Shown here piece after piece: positions 16,857-25,999 of a stretch of DNA of 64,000 nt (the stretch's first letter is position 1; each line of letters begins with the position of its first letter). Source of the DNA: Gemmatimonadota bacterium (GTDB taxonomy: Bacteria > Gemmatimonadota > Gemmatimonadetes > Longimicrobiales > Gaopeijiaceae); the NCBI GenBank assembly GCA_009838975.1, contig VXQO01000150.1:1-64000 (forward strand), given 5' to 3'. The notes beneath the pieces were generated by a model. The model was not told the DNA's origin, searched no databases, and saw nothing but the letters and a program-made list of their open reading frames with translations. A program made the position numbers and the translations under genes.

Positions 16857-19355
16857 ATGTCGGTAGCCCAGATGCGTAATCGCGTGCTCCCCCGTTTCAT
16901 CGAGGAGGAGATGCGGCACTCCTTCCTCGACTACTCGATGAGCGTGATCGTGCAGCGGGCGCTCCCCGACGTGCGCGACGGCCTCAAGCCCGTGCACCGG
17001 CGGATCGTCTTCGCGATGCACGGTCTTGGCCTCCAGCCCGACCGCAACCACAAGAAGTGCGCGACCGTCGTCGGCGAAGTTCTCGGCAAATACCATCCCC
17101 ACGGCGACTCCGCCGTCTACGATGCACTCGTGCGGATGGTCCAGGACTTCTCGCTCAGGTACCCCCTCGTCGATGGCCAGGGCAACTTCGGGTCCATCGA
17201 CGGCGACTCTGCCGCGGCGTACCGCTACACCGAGGCTCGCCTCGCCCCGGTCGCCGCCGAGCTCCTCGACGAGATCGAGAAGGACACCGTCGCCTGGGAG
17301 AACAACTTCGACGACCGGCTCAAGGAGCCCACCGTCCTGCCGGCCCGCTTCCCGAACCTGCTGGTCAACGGCAGCTCCGGAATCGCGGTGGGGATGAGCA
17401 CCAACGTGCCCCCGCACAACCTTGGCGAAGTGGCAGCCGCGCTGCGCACGCTGGTGGCAAACCCTGAATGCACCAACGCCGAGCTCATGCAGGACGTCCC
17501 CGGGCCCGATTTCCCGACGGGTGGCTTCATCCTGGGGTCGGACGGCATCCGCAGCATGTACGAGACCGGCCGGGGCCGGATGATCATGCGTGCCCGCGTG
17601 GTGACCGAGACTCTGCGCGGCGGCCGCAGGCAACTTGTCGTCACGGAGCTTCCCTACGCCGTCTCCAAGGCGCGGATCATCGCCCAGATCGCTGCCCTTT
17701 CACGCAAGGGGACGATCCCGGAGGTGGCCGACCTGCGGGACGAGTCCGACCGCGAGGGCATCCGCCTCGTCGTGGAGCTCAAACGGGGCACCGACGCCGA
17801 CCGGATGATCGCGCTTCTCTTCAAGAAGACGGCGCTCCAGTGCACCTTCGGCGCGATCCTGCTCGCGCTCGACGGCGGCAAGCAGCCCGGCGAATTCACC
17901 CTCAAGGATCTCCTCTCCCGCTACCGGGACCACCGGATCGAGGTGATTCGCAGGCGCTCGCGGTTCGAACTGGAAAAGGCGGAGGCCGAGCTGCACGTGA
18001 CCCTGGGTCTCCTCCTGGCTCTGGCTCATATGGACGACGTGATTGCCGAGATCAGGGCTTCCGCAGACCGAGCCGAAGCGTCGAAGAGGCTACAGCACCG
18101 CTTCGGGCTGAGCGAGGTGCAGGCCGACGCGATCCTGAAGATGCGCCTGGCGCGCCTGACCGCACTGGAGGGCGATCAGCTCCGTGCGCGGGAGAATGGT
18201 CTGCGCGCGACCATCCGGGACCTCCGCGCGCTCCTGCACGACGATTCGCTCCAGCTCGCGACGATGCTCGGGGAACTCGACCGTGTCGTTGAGCGCTTCG
18301 GCGACGATCGCCGCACGGTCATCCTGCCGCGCACGAGCAAGACCGACTTCACCTACGTGGAATCGAGCGCGGCCGACGAAGACGTCGTGGTCACCCTGTC
18401 GCGACAGGGATACGTCAAGCGCGTCCCCATGCACCTCCACAAGCGGCGCGTGGCGGCGGGCACCGAGCTCGCGGACATGAAGCGCTACGCCGGCGACTAC
18501 CTCGAGCGCCTCATGGTTGCGCGCAATCGGGGCTGGCTGCTTTGCTTCACCAGTCGGGGCCATGTGCACTTCCTGAAGGTCGAGGACATCCCCGAGAGCA
18601 CGCGGGCCGCCCGGGGCCGGTCCGTCTGGGCCCTTCTCGGAGTGGACCAGCACGATACCATCGTCGCCATCCGGTCCGTGGACGATCTCGAGGAAGACCG
18701 CTATGTGGTGTCCGCGACGCGGCTGGGGTTGATCAAGAGGACCCGGCTGAACGAGTTTTCCAACCCCAAGGCCGGGGGCCTGATCGCGGCTCGCGTCCGT
18801 CCTGGCGACTCGGTCCTGGACGTGGCGCTGACCACGGGCGACAACGAGTTCCTGCTGTTCAGCCGAGCGGGCCGCGCCGTGAGGTTCGCCGAGGAACAGG
18901 TGCCGGTGACGGGGCGCGTGGCCCAGGGGGTCAAGGGAATCGGGCTCAGAGATGGAGACAAGGTGATCGCACTCATGGTCGTGAAGAGAGAGGCTTCGGT
19001 GCTGGCCGTCACCGCTGGCGGGACCGCCAAGCGGACGCCGGTCGCCGAGTTTCCCCTGCACGGCCGGGGCGGACTCGGTGTGACGGTCATGCCCGCGTCC
19101 GACGCCGGCGGCCACCTCGTCGCCGCCCTCGAGGCGCTCGATGACGACAACGTCATGCTCGTCTCCGCCGGCGGGGCGATGACCGGGCTGGCGGTCGCCG
19201 ACGTCGATCTGCAGCGCCGCAATGTCGCCGGCAAGCCTGTGGTGGATCCGGGCAGGGGTGACAGCGTCACGGAGGTCACGCGGGTGCACGGGGATCCCGG
19301 CACGGCTGACGACACGCTTCAACTCGACCTGCTGGGCTCCGGTCCGCGCCGGTGA
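16857..19355 (+). CDS. gyrA: Type IIA topoisomerase A subunit (GyrA family, no canonical GyrA box)
   Basis: 832-aa DNA breakage-reunion subunit. The catalytic tyrosine is about Y124 in [10 protein letters not shown]. The quinolone-resistance region [16 protein letters not shown] keeps Ser and Asp at the positions of E. coli S83 and D87, i.e. the susceptible type. The C-terminal half has beta-pinwheel blades ([45 protein letters not shown]). The GyrA box QRRGGRG expected in the first blade is replaced by [10 protein letters not shown], so gyrase-type supercoiling is not assured; ParC-like function is possible. ATG 16857 has AGGTAGG about 7 bases upstream. No gyrB is nearby. The next gene overlaps its stop. 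Confidence 0.93.
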   Translation: MSVAQMRNRVLPRFIEEEMRHSFLDYSMSVIVQRALPDVRDGLKPVHRRIVFAMHGLGLQPDRNHKKCATVVGEVLGKYHPHGDSAVYDALVRMVQDFSLRYPLVDGQGNFGSIDGDSAAAYRYTEARLAPVAAELLDEIEKDTVAWENNFDDRLKEPTVLPARFPNLLVNGSSGIAVGMSTNVPPHNLGEVAAALRTLVANPECTNAELMQDVPGPDFPTGGFILGSDGIRSMYETGRGRMIMRARVVTETLRGGRRQLVVTELPYAVSKARIIAQIAALSRKGTIPEVADLRDESDREGIRLVVELKRGTDADRMIALLFKKTALQCTFGAILLALDGGKQPGEFTLKDLLSRYRDHRIEVIRRRSRFELEKAEAELHVTLGLLLALAHMDDVIAEIRASADRAEASKRLQHRFGLSEVQADAILKMRLARLTALEGDQLRARENGLRATIRDLRALLHDDSLQLATMLGELDRVVERFGDDRRTVILPRTSKTDFTYVESSAADEDVVVTLSRQGYVKRVPMHLHKRRVAAGTELADMKRYAGDYLERLMVARNRGWLLCFTSRGHVHFLKVEDIPESTRAARGRSVWALLGVDQHDTIVAIRSVDDLEEDRYVVSATRLGLIKRTRLNEFSNPKAGGLIAARVRPGDSVLDVALTTGDNEFLLFSRAGRAVRFAEEQVPVTGRVAQGVKGIGLRDGDKVIALMVVKREASVLAVTAGGTAKRTPVAEFPLHGRGGLGVTVMPASDAGGHLVAALEALDDDNVMLVSAGGAMTGLAVADVDLQRRNVAGKPVVDPGRGDSVTEVTRVHGDPGTADDTLQLDLLGSGPRR

Positions 19356-20554
19356 GATTCCTCGTTCTGGGCGGCGGCGCCCAGGGCACGGCCGCCGCGT
19401 TCGATCTACTGCATTCCGGCACGGCCGACGAAGTGGTGGTCGCGGATCTTGCGACTGACAACCTGCATCCCTGCCTGCGCCCCTACCTTGACGACGGCCT
19501 GACGCTGCTCGAGGTCGACGCCGCCTCGCGGGACGACGTCGCCGCAGCCATGAAGGGCATGGATGGCGTGCTCTGCGCGCTCCCGTACCACTTCAACCTC
19601 CCGATGGCGCGGCTGGCGGTTGCGGCGGGGGTCCATTTCACGGACCTGGGTGGCAACACGGCGATCGTGGGGCGGCAGCGGGAGCTGGACCGCCAGGCGC
19701 GGGAGCGCGGGATTTCCGTCGTGCCGGACACGGGGTTGGCACCCGGGATGGTCAACATTCTCGCAGAGGCCGGGATCAACGCTCTCGACCGGGTGGACGC
19801 CGTCCGTCTGTGGGTGGGCGGCCTGCCCCGGAACCCGAAGCCTCCTCTGAACTACCAGATCGTGTACTCCCTCGAGGGCATGCTCGACTACTACGTCACC
19901 CCTGCGACGATCCTCCGGAACGGAAGGCTGACCCGGGTCGAAGCCCTGTCCGGACTCGAGCACCTGGAGTTTCCGGATCCGGTGGGCCGCCTTGAGGCCT
20001 TCTTCACCGGCGGAGGTACTTCGGCGTTGCCGTTTCGCTACGAGGGACGGGTCGACACCATCGAATACAAGACGCTCAGGTATCCGGGCCACGCCGGGAT
20101 CATGCACGCCATACGCGAGCTCGGCCTGCTCAGCGACCGCGAGGTGGTACACAACGGCAGCCGGGTGAATCCGCGCAAGTTCTTCATCGAGCAGGTGAAA
20201 CCCTTGCTTTCGGGGGATGGCGGCGGGGACATCGTGGTCGTGCGGGTCGACGTTGCCGGCCACAGGAACGGTCATGCGGAGCGGATCCGCTACCACCTCC
20301 TTGACCGTCACGACCCGGCCACCGGGCTGAGCGCCATGGCGAGGACCACCGGCTTCTCGCTCGCGATCACCGCGCTCATGCAGACCCGCGGCCACATACG
20401 CCCCGGCGTTGGCACCCCCGACCAAGTCGTTCCGCCCGGCCCGTACATCGATCAACTTCGACGCCGCAGCATCGACGTCGAACAGACCACCAGCACTCGC
20501 AAGTCCGAACCCCAACCCGCCGGCCAGCCGCCGGCGCTCCGAGGATCACCATGA
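19352..20554 (+). CDS. Saccharopine dehydrogenase / lysine dehydrogenase-like oxidoreductase
   Basis: 400-aa NAD(P)-dependent oxidoreductase. The Rossmann loop [18 protein letters not shown] is at the N-terminus, followed by the family pattern [28 protein letters not shown], and [16 protein letters not shown]. This matches the saccharopine dehydrogenase / lysine 6-dehydrogenase-like group; the precise substrate is unknown. The last about 50 residues are polar and low complexity. The GTG at 19352 overlaps the topoisomerase stop, and its own stop overlaps the PD40 gene ATG, so it is coupled on both sides. Confidence 0.85.
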   Translation: MRFLVLGGGAQGTAAAFDLLHSGTADEVVVADLATDNLHPCLRPYLDDGLTLLEVDAASRDDVAAAMKGMDGVLCALPYHFNLPMARLAVAAGVHFTDLGGNTAIVGRQRELDRQARERGISVVPDTGLAPGMVNILAEAGINALDRVDAVRLWVGGLPRNPKPPLNYQIVYSLEGMLDYYVTPATILRNGRLTRVEALSGLEHLEFPDPVGRLEAFFTGGGTSALPFRYEGRVDTIEYKTLRYPGHAGIMHAIRELGLLSDREVVHNGSRVNPRKFFIEQVKPLLSGDGGGDIVVVRVDVAGHRNGHAERIRYHLLDRHDPATGLSAMARTTGFSLAITALMQTRGHIRPGVGTPDQVVPPGPYIDQLRRRSIDVEQTTSTRKSEPQPAGQPPALRGSP

Positions 20555-21669
20555 CCATGTCTCAACACACCGACGAACGAGGCCCCGAAACGCCTGCGCT
20601 CTCCCATCCGCACGGGTGGGCTGGAACCATTGCCGCGCTGCCGATCCTGCTCCTCTTCCTCTTCCTCGCCCCCTCCCTGCCCGCGCAGTCGCTTACGAAT
20701 CCCAGGGAAGGACGGTTCGGCGAGATCAGGCAGTTGACCTTCCAGGGAGAGAACGCGGAGGCCTACTGGGCCTTCGACGGATCCCGGCTGATCTTCCAGT
20801 CCACCCCCACACCCGGCGAAGGGTGCGACCAGATCTACATCCTCGATCCCGAGACCGGCGATACCGAACTGGTCAGCACCGGCGACGGCCGCACGACGTG
20901 CTCGTACTTCTACCCCGGCGGCGACCGCATCCTCTATTCATCCACCCACCACTTCAACCGCGCCTGTCCGGCCGCGCCCGACTTCTCCCGAGGCTACGTC
21001 TGGGCGGTCTACCCGAGCTTCGACATCTTCGCGGCCGACGCCGACGGATCGAACCTCCGCCAGCTCACCACCTCTTTCGGCTACGACGCCGAAGCGACCG
21101 TCTCGCCCACCGGCCACCGCATCGTCTTCACCTCCACGCGCGACGGGGATCTCGACCTCTACTCGATGCTCCCGGACGGCTCCGACGTGCGGCGCCTCAC
21201 CGACCGGCTCGGCTACGACGGCGGCGCCTTCTACAGCCCCGACGGCACGAAGATCGTATGGCGCGCGCACTACCCCGAGACCGAGCAGGAACGCGAGGAC
21301 TATCTGTCGCTGCTCGCCGAAGGCCTCATACGCCCATCCGCCCTCGAGATCTACGTGGCCGACGCCGACGGATCGAACCCGCGCCGGATCACCGACAACG
21401 GGGCGGCGAACTTCGCTCCCTACTGGCACCCGTCCGGCGAGCAGATCATCTTCTCGTCGAACATGGACGACCCGCAGGGGCGTGACTTCGAGCTCTACCT
21501 GATCAACGTCGACGGGACCGGGCTGGAGCGTGTCACGTGGTCGGAAGGCTTCGACGGCTTCCCCGTCTTCCACCCCGACGGCTCGCAGCTGGTCTTCGGC
21601 TCCAACCGCAACATGGCGCACGAAGGCAACACCAACCTGTTTCTGGTAGATTGGCGCGACTCGACGTAA
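20551..21669 (+). CDS. Secreted PD40 (TolB-like) beta-propeller protein
   Basis: 372-aa exported protein. A hydrophobic segment (about 25-47, ending PSLPAQS) acts as signal peptide or anchor. Repeated PD40/WD40-like blades follow: AYWAFDGSRLIFQS, YDAEATVSPTGHRIVFTSTR, YSPDGTKIVW, YWHPSGEQIIFSSN and FHPDGSQLVFGSN, interspersed with DADGSN turns. Such propellers bind partner proteins in the periplasm; no catalytic domain is fused. ATG 20551 overlaps the upstream stop; a second ATG two codons later is an alternative. It ends a three-gene overlapping unit. Confidence 0.87.
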   Translation: MTMSQHTDERGPETPALSHPHGWAGTIAALPILLLFLFLAPSLPAQSLTNPREGRFGEIRQLTFQGENAEAYWAFDGSRLIFQSTPTPGEGCDQIYILDPETGDTELVSTGDGRTTCSYFYPGGDRILYSSTHHFNRACPAAPDFSRGYVWAVYPSFDIFAADADGSNLRQLTTSFGYDAEATVSPTGHRIVFTSTRDGDLDLYSMLPDGSDVRRLTDRLGYDGGAFYSPDGTKIVWRAHYPETEQEREDYLSLLAEGLIRPSALEIYVADADGSNPRRITDNGAANFAPYWHPSGEQIIFSSNMDDPQGRDFELYLINVDGTGLERVTWSEGFDGFPVFHPDGSQLVFGSNRNMAHEGNTNLFLVDWRDST

Positions 21670-21677
21670 TCGCAACA

Positions 21678-21703
21678 TTACATTCTGTAAAGTGCGCTTT
21701 ACA
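21678..21703. promoter_or_regulatory. Overlapping TTACA/TGTAA palindromes between convergent genes
   Basis: The stretch holds TTACATTCTGTAA (21678-21690, 5-bp arms around TTC) overlapping TGTAAAG-TGCG-CTTTACA (21686-21703, 7-bp arms). The right arm includes the stop codon of the Nudix gene. The arms look like a repressor operator (TACA/TGTA type), yet the site lies between two convergent 3' ends. A bidirectional terminator hairpin is the alternative. The stem is AT-rich and stands out from the GC-rich surroundings. Confidence 0.4.
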
Positions 21704-22322
21704 TCGCTTCCAGAAAGCGGGTGAGCACCCGGTAGGTCAGCCCCCAGATCACCTGGCCCTCGACGCGCACACACGGGAAATGCCGCACCAGGCCGTGGTA
21801 CTTCCACGGGTAGCTGCCCTGGTTGGCCGGATCCTCCAGCGCTTCCACGGGGAACCAGTGCACGGAGGCGACCTCGCGGCTGGCGACCCGCGCCACGCGC
21901 CCGGCCTCGACCCGAAACGCAAAGGGCCAGATGGTGAGCGGCGGAATCCTCACGGCCATGGGGCGAAGCGCTTCGAGTCGCCCCAGCACTGTCCCCACCC
22001 CGTTCAGGTCGACTCCCGTCTCCTCGCAGGTCTCCCGAATCGCCGCGCCGAGCAGCCCCGGGTCGGCCTCGTCGAGGCGGCCGCCGGGCAGGGCCATCTG
22101 CCCCGACCAGGGATCCCCGTCCGAGTCCGCGCGCCTGATCGCCAGGAAGTCGCACCGCCGCACCGCGGGATCGTGGCTGCCCGCGGGCGGACGCAGGATC
22201 AGCGCCACGGCGGCGTTCTTCCGGCGCGGATCCGGCACCGCCGACTCGACCGGCCCGAACTTCGCGGCGAGCGTTCGCGGCAGGGTGGAGAGCCGAAGGC
22301 ACGCGCCGGTGGGACTGGCCAT
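21699..22322 (-). CDS. Nudix hydrolase, CoA-pyrophosphatase type
   Basis: 207-aa Nudix protein. The box region reads ALPGGRLDEADPGLLGAAIR followed by ETCEETGVDL. This fits the CoA-pyrophosphatase (NUDT7/8, E. coli NudL/YeaB) variant, which cleaves CoA or acyl-CoA to 4'-phosphopantetheine and 3',5'-ADP. The upstream ALILRPP and FLAIRR strands also fit. It is the last gene of a minus-strand operon, 20 bp after queE. Specific substrate is inferred from the box variant only. Confidence 0.87.
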   Translation of the reverse strand: MASPTGACLRLSTLPRTLAAKFGPVESAVPDPRRKNAAVALILRPPAGSHDPAVRRCDFLAIRRADSDGDPWSGQMALPGGRLDEADPGLLGAAIRETCEETGVDLNGVGTVLGRLEALRPMAVRIPPLTIWPFAFRVEAGRVARVASREVASVHWFPVEALEDPANQGSYPWKYHGLVRHFPCVRVEGQVIWGLTYRVLTRFLEAM

Positions 22323-22342
22323 GAGTGATTACTCCCGCGCGG

Positions 22343-23026
22343 CTACACGCCAGCGCGGTCCGGGCCCCAGATGTGCTTGTGCAGCTGTGTCTGGAACCGC
22401 ACCGGCAGCCCGCTCGCCAGGATCTGCGCGGCAAGCTCCTCCAGCCCGGGCGACCCCCACACCGGGGAGACGAGCAGCGCGCCGAGAGACCCGTCCCGCA
22501 CCCGCTCATCGAGGCCATGGCGCCGTATCGCACCTGCCGCCCACTCGAAGTCGTCAGGGCCGTCCACGACGAACTTGACCTCGTCACGGCCCGTCAGGTG
22601 GTCGAGGTTGGACCACAGGTTGCGGTGCTCTTCCCCCGAGCCCGGGCACTTGAGGTCCATGATCCGGTGCGCGCGCGGATCGAGAACGCCGATGTCCAGT
22701 GCGCCCGACGTCTCCACCAGAACCGTGCACCCCTCGTCCAGCAGCGCCGCGGCGAGGGTGGCGGCGCCCGGCTGCACCAGGGGCTCGCCGCCGGTGATCT
22801 CGACCAGCCGACACCCGTGGGCCCGCACGGCGTCGAGGACCTCGCCGATCTCCATGCGGGTGCCGCCGTGGAAGGCGTAGGCCGTGTCGCACCATACGCA
22901 CCGCAGCGGACACCCGGTGAGGCGCACGAAGGTGCAGGGAAGGCCCGCCCAGGTCGATTCTCCCTGGATGGAGTGGAAGATCTCGGTCACGCGAACCGAG
23001 CGCGTGCGATCCCGGTCGACCCTCAT
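22343..23026 (-). CDS. queE: 7-carboxy-7-deazaguanine synthase QueE
   Basis: Radical-SAM enzyme that converts 6-carboxytetrahydropterin to 7-carboxy-7-deazaguanine in queuosine/preQ1 synthesis. 227 aa. Evidence: EIFHSIQGESTWAGLPCTFV at the N-terminus and the cluster motif CPLRCVWCDT (CxxxCxxC). The SAM-site motif VEITGGEPLVQ, the DLKCPGSGE segment and the LHKHIW C-terminal signature also fit. No queC, queD or queF is in the window. The ATG at 23026 overlaps the stop of the upstream hypothetical gene. Confidence 0.94.
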   Translation of the reverse strand: MRVDRDRTRSVRVTEIFHSIQGESTWAGLPCTFVRLTGCPLRCVWCDTAYAFHGGTRMEIGEVLDAVRAHGCRLVEITGGEPLVQPGAATLAAALLDEGCTVLVETSGALDIGVLDPRAHRIMDLKCPGSGEEHRNLWSNLDHLTGRDEVKFVVDGPDDFEWAAGAIRRHGLDERVRDGSLGALLVSPVWGSPGLEELAAQILASGLPVRFQTQLHKHIWGPDRAGV

Positions 23027-23406
23027 GCAGGCTCACCGTTGTGGCCGCCCGACGCCTTGCGCACGACGGCCTCGTTCAGCAGGCGCTGAACCTCGTGCAA
23101 CCCCAGGGCCCCTGCCTGGTCCATGACCGCCTCTCGCGTAGGCCCCTGCCAGAGAAGCGGCGTCTCGACGTGGCCCACGATCCCCAGCCCGGTCTCGGCC
23201 CAGCGCGGAAACACCAGGTACGCGGCGACCGGCGCGCGCAGATCGCCCGAACGCTCCGTCTCGATCGACACCGTGTAGGGGCATCCGTCGCAGGCCTCGA
23301 AGGCCGGGGGCCTGTTGTGGACCGAGAAGTAGCCGCCGAGGGTATGATCGTCCTCGCTCTCGCCCGGCTTCACGGCGTCGGCCGGTTGCTGTTCCGCTCC
23401 TGCCAT
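23023..23406 (-). CDS. Conserved-looking hypothetical protein with CDGCP motif
   Basis: 127-aa soluble protein with an FEACDGCPYTVSIETE segment (paired cysteines next to a proline) and a beta-rich centre (PVAAYLVFPRWAETGLGIVG). The C-terminal helix HEVQRLLNEAVVRK could be a dimer interface. It starts the minus-strand unit and overlaps queE by 4 bp (ATGA), so it is co-translated with QueE. I do not recognise a family. The CxxC could bind metal or be redox active; that is a guess. Confidence 0.72.
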   Translation of the reverse strand: MAGAEQQPADAVKPGESEDDHTLGGYFSVHNRPPAFEACDGCPYTVSIETERSGDLRAPVAAYLVFPRWAETGLGIVGHVETPLLWQGPTREAVMDQAGALGLHEVQRLLNEAVVRKASGGHNGEPA

Positions 23407-23540
23407 GTCGAATCGCCTGTGGTGTCCTGTTGTGTGCGTGCCCGCCGTGCCGCCTCGACACCCTCGCCGCCCGGCCCCGAAAGCTACATCTTCCCGGGGC
23501 CCTCCACACTTCCAACCCCTGACACGAAAGCGAACCGATC

Positions 23541-24575
23541 TTGAAAGCTGCGGTCTTTCACGAGAACGGCGGTCCCGAGGTTCTGGCTGTCGAAGACATG
23601 CCGACGCCGGTACCGGCGCCGGGAGAGGTCCGGATCAGAGTCCAGGCCTCCTCGCTGAACCACCTGGACCTGTGGATGCGGCGCGGGCTGCCGATCGAGA
23701 TTCCCATGCCCCACATCGGGGGGTCGGATATCGCGGGGACCGTGGACGAGCTGGGCCCCGGAGTGCACGACTCCTGGCTCGGCAAGCGCGTGGTCGTGGA
23801 TCCGTCTCTGAACTACGACTGGTACGAACTCGCGCGGGCGCCGCACGGCCACTGCCCGCCGCTCGAGATCATCGGCGAACACACGCAGGGTGGGTTTGCC
23901 GAGTACGCGGTGGCCCCCGCGGCGAACCTCGTGGAGATACCCGAAGGCGTTTCCTCGGAAGTGGCGGCCGCGGCGGCGCTGGTGGGCGTCACCGCGTGGC
24001 ACGGACTCTTCTCGCGCGGACGGCTGCGGCCCGGCGAACGCGTGCTGGTCACGGGAGCGAGCGGAGGCGTCTCGACGATGGCGGTGCAGTACGCCAGGGC
24101 CGCCGGAGCCGAGGTTTTCGCGGTCACCTCGAGCGGGGAGCGGGCGGAGCGCGTTGCGGCACTCGGCGCCCACCACGTCTTCGACCGCACGGCGACGCAC
24201 TGGCCCAGGGAGGTCTTCAGGGCCACCGGCAAGCGCGGAGTGGACGTGTGTCTGGATTCGGTCGGGGAGGCCGTCTGGCGGGATCTCGTCCGCGCGCTGG
24301 CGGTCGGCGGACGGCTGGTTTCCTTCGGCGCCACCACCGGTGCCACCGGGGCCGTCGACATCCGCCTGGTCTTCTGGCGGCAGCTCACGATCATGGGGTC
24401 GACGATGGGCACGCCGGCCGAGTTCCGCGAGGCGATGCACCTGGTCTTCAACGGCACCGTCGCCCCGCCGATCCACGACATCCTGCCACTCGACCGGGTC
24501 CGCCGGGCCCACGAACTCCTCGAGGCCGGCGACGTCTTCGGCAAGATCGTGCTCAGGCCGGGACTGGAGGCGTAG
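23541..24575 (+). CDS. Medium-chain dehydrogenase/reductase, quinone-oxidoreductase-like
   Basis: 344-aa MDR-superfamily NAD(P)H oxidoreductase. It has the GroES-like N-domain (AAVFHENGGPEVLAVEDMP, SLNHLDLWMRRGLP) and a Rossmann domain with VLVTGASGGVSTMAVQYARA and ALGAHHVFDR. The position of the catalytic zinc cysteine is Asn (SLNHLD), and the structural-zinc lobe has one Cys only. A zinc-independent reductase is therefore more likely than an alcohol dehydrogenase. TTG 23541 is the only start giving the family N-terminus. The divergent spacer to the hypothetical gene is 134 bp and shows nothing decisive. Confidence 0.88.
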   Translation: MKAAVFHENGGPEVLAVEDMPTPVPAPGEVRIRVQASSLNHLDLWMRRGLPIEIPMPHIGGSDIAGTVDELGPGVHDSWLGKRVVVDPSLNYDWYELARAPHGHCPPLEIIGEHTQGGFAEYAVAPAANLVEIPEGVSSEVAAAAALVGVTAWHGLFSRGRLRPGERVLVTGASGGVSTMAVQYARAAGAEVFAVTSSGERAERVAALGAHHVFDRTATHWPREVFRATGKRGVDVCLDSVGEAVWRDLVRALAVGGRLVSFGATTGATGAVDIRLVFWRQLTIMGSTMGTPAEFREAMHLVFNGTVAPPIHDILPLDRVRRAHELLEAGDVFGKIVLRPGLEA

Positions 24576-24616
24576 CCGCCCGTGGACAACCCCCGTTCCG
24601 CACCGGGCGCGTTCAG

Positions 24617-24994
24617 GTGAGGATCCGCGACGCGCAGGAGCGGGTCGACCGCTGGATCGCCCGCTTCGAGGAGGGCTATTGGCCCCCGCTGGCGATTCTG
24701 GCGCGCCTCATGGAGGAAGTCGGCGAGCTTTCCCGCGAGGTCAACCACCGATTCGGCTCGAAGCCCAAGCGCGACGACGAAACGCCGGCCGAGCTGGAGC
24801 TGGAGATTGCGGACGTGCTCTTTGTGATCATTTCGCTGGCCAACCAGCAGGGAGTCGACCTGGAGCGCGCCTTCGACCGGGTCATGGACAAGTACGAAGC
24901 CCGCGACGCCGGGCGCTGGACGCCGAAGGCGGCGCCGGGATCCGGCAGGGCAGCGCCGGCATCCGGCAGTCCTCCGACGCGTCCGACGACATAA
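24617..24994 (+). CDS. MazG-like nucleotide pyrophosphohydrolase
   Basis: 125-aa all-alpha NTP pyrophosphohydrolase of the MazG/YpjD type, acting on nucleoside triphosphates as a house-cleaning enzyme. The metal-binding motif is seen as LMEEVGELSREVNH and ELEIADVLFVIISLA (EExxE...ExxD). The C-terminal 25 residues are low complexity. GTG 24617 is used as it precedes the helical domain. It lies 31 bp before the ECF sigma gene. Confidence 0.87.
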   Translation: MRIRDAQERVDRWIARFEEGYWPPLAILARLMEEVGELSREVNHRFGSKPKRDDETPAELELEIADVLFVIISLANQQGVDLERAFDRVMDKYEARDAGRWTPKAAPGSGRAAPASGSPPTRPTT

Positions 24995-25025
24995 CACAAC
25001 TGCCTGCTCCCCTGTCTGGACTGTT

Positions 25026-25586
25026 ATGGACAACGGCGACACGGATGCGATCCTGGTGGCGCGCGTTCGGCGAGGTGACAGCCGAGCCTTCGACCTGCTC
25101 GTCCGCCGGCACCTGCGGACCGCCCACGCGGTCGCCCGGGCCCGGCTGGACAACCCCGCCGACGCCGACGACGTGTGCCAGGAAGCGTTCATCAAGGCAC
25201 TGGAGCGGATCGACGACTGCCGCAATCCGGCGGGGTTCCGCGGGTGGCTGCTCGCCATCGTCCGCAACACGGCCCACAACCAGCGACAATACGAACGGCT
25301 GAGGGCGGCGACGCCGATCGAGACCGTCGTGTCCGCCGCATCACGCGACGACCCATTCGCGGACACGCGGAACTCCGAACTGCGAAGCCGCCTGAGCGAA
25401 GCAATGCAGCACCTGACGGAGTTGCAGAGGAGGGTGCTTGTTCTCTACGACCTGGAGGGATGGAAACACGGCGAAATCGCCCGTGAGCTAGGCATATCGG
25501 CCGGCTCTTCACGGGTTCATCTCCATGTTGCCCGGAAGGCCATGCGCAAGCGCCTGTCGCGCGACCTGGCTTACGGGAGTCTTTGA
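25026..25586 (+). CDS. ECF-type RNA polymerase sigma factor
   Basis: 186-aa sigma-70 family ECF factor. Region 2 (about 18-85) contains RAFDLLVRRHLRTAHAVA and the DADDVCQEAFIKALERI core-binding helix. Region 4 (about 120-175) contains LTELQRRVLVLYDLEGWKHG and the HTH EIARELGISAGSSRVHLHVA. It redirects RNA polymerase to its regulon promoters. A single-span membrane protein and an LTxxQ periplasmic protein follow immediately, the layout of CnrH-CnrY-CnrX-like envelope signalling. Confidence 0.93.
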   Translation: MDNGDTDAILVARVRRGDSRAFDLLVRRHLRTAHAVARARLDNPADADDVCQEAFIKALERIDDCRNPAGFRGWLLAIVRNTAHNQRQYERLRAATPIETVVSAASRDDPFADTRNSELRSRLSEAMQHLTELQRRVLVLYDLEGWKHGEIARELGISAGSSRVHLHVARKAMRKRLSRDLAYGSL

Positions 25587-25600
25587 GAAGGACGAAGAAA

Positions 25601-25999
25601 ATGACAAACTCGCCTGACAGTCACGACCGAAGATCCGCCCGGGCCGGGCCCGAATCCCGGAGCAGCGTGTTCGAACTCTCGCCGGAGAGGAATCCCTCCC
25701 GCTGGGAGACGCTGGTCGAACGGATCAACGAGCGGGCACGGCCGCTTCTCGAGGCGCGCCGCCGGGAGACGGTCTCGGGGACCCTGATGGGTTGGAGGAG
25801 GCCGGTGTTGACCGCCTCGGCCACCCTTGCCGCCGCCGCGGTCGCCGTGTTGTTCCTGCTCCCGGTGGATGACGGCGATCCCGTCGAGACCACCTTCGCC
25901 GAAGCCATGGTACCCTGGTCCGTCGCGGCCTGGATGGACGGGAGCTATGCCCCCACCGTGGAAGAGCTCGTACAGGCCGTCGAGGAGTACGCACCATGA
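25601..25999 (+). CDS. Single-pass membrane protein, candidate anti-sigma factor
   Basis: 132-aa protein. The N-terminal about 68 residues are charged and helical (PSRWETLVERINERARPLLE). One membrane segment follows at about 70-88 (VLTASATLAAAAVAVLFLL), then a short acidic extracytoplasmic tail. No zinc-binding ZAS motif is present. Position directly after the ECF gene and coupling to the LTxxQ gene suggest the anti-sigma role played by CnrY; this is inference. ATG 25601 is preferred over an overlapping TTG at 25583 because an AAGGA motif precedes it. Confidence 0.7.
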   Translation: MTNSPDSHDRRSARAGPESRSSVFELSPERNPSRWETLVERINERARPLLEARRRETVSGTLMGWRRPVLTASATLAAAAVAVLFLLPVDDGDPVETTFAEAMVPWSVAAWMDGSYAPTVEELVQAVEEYAP

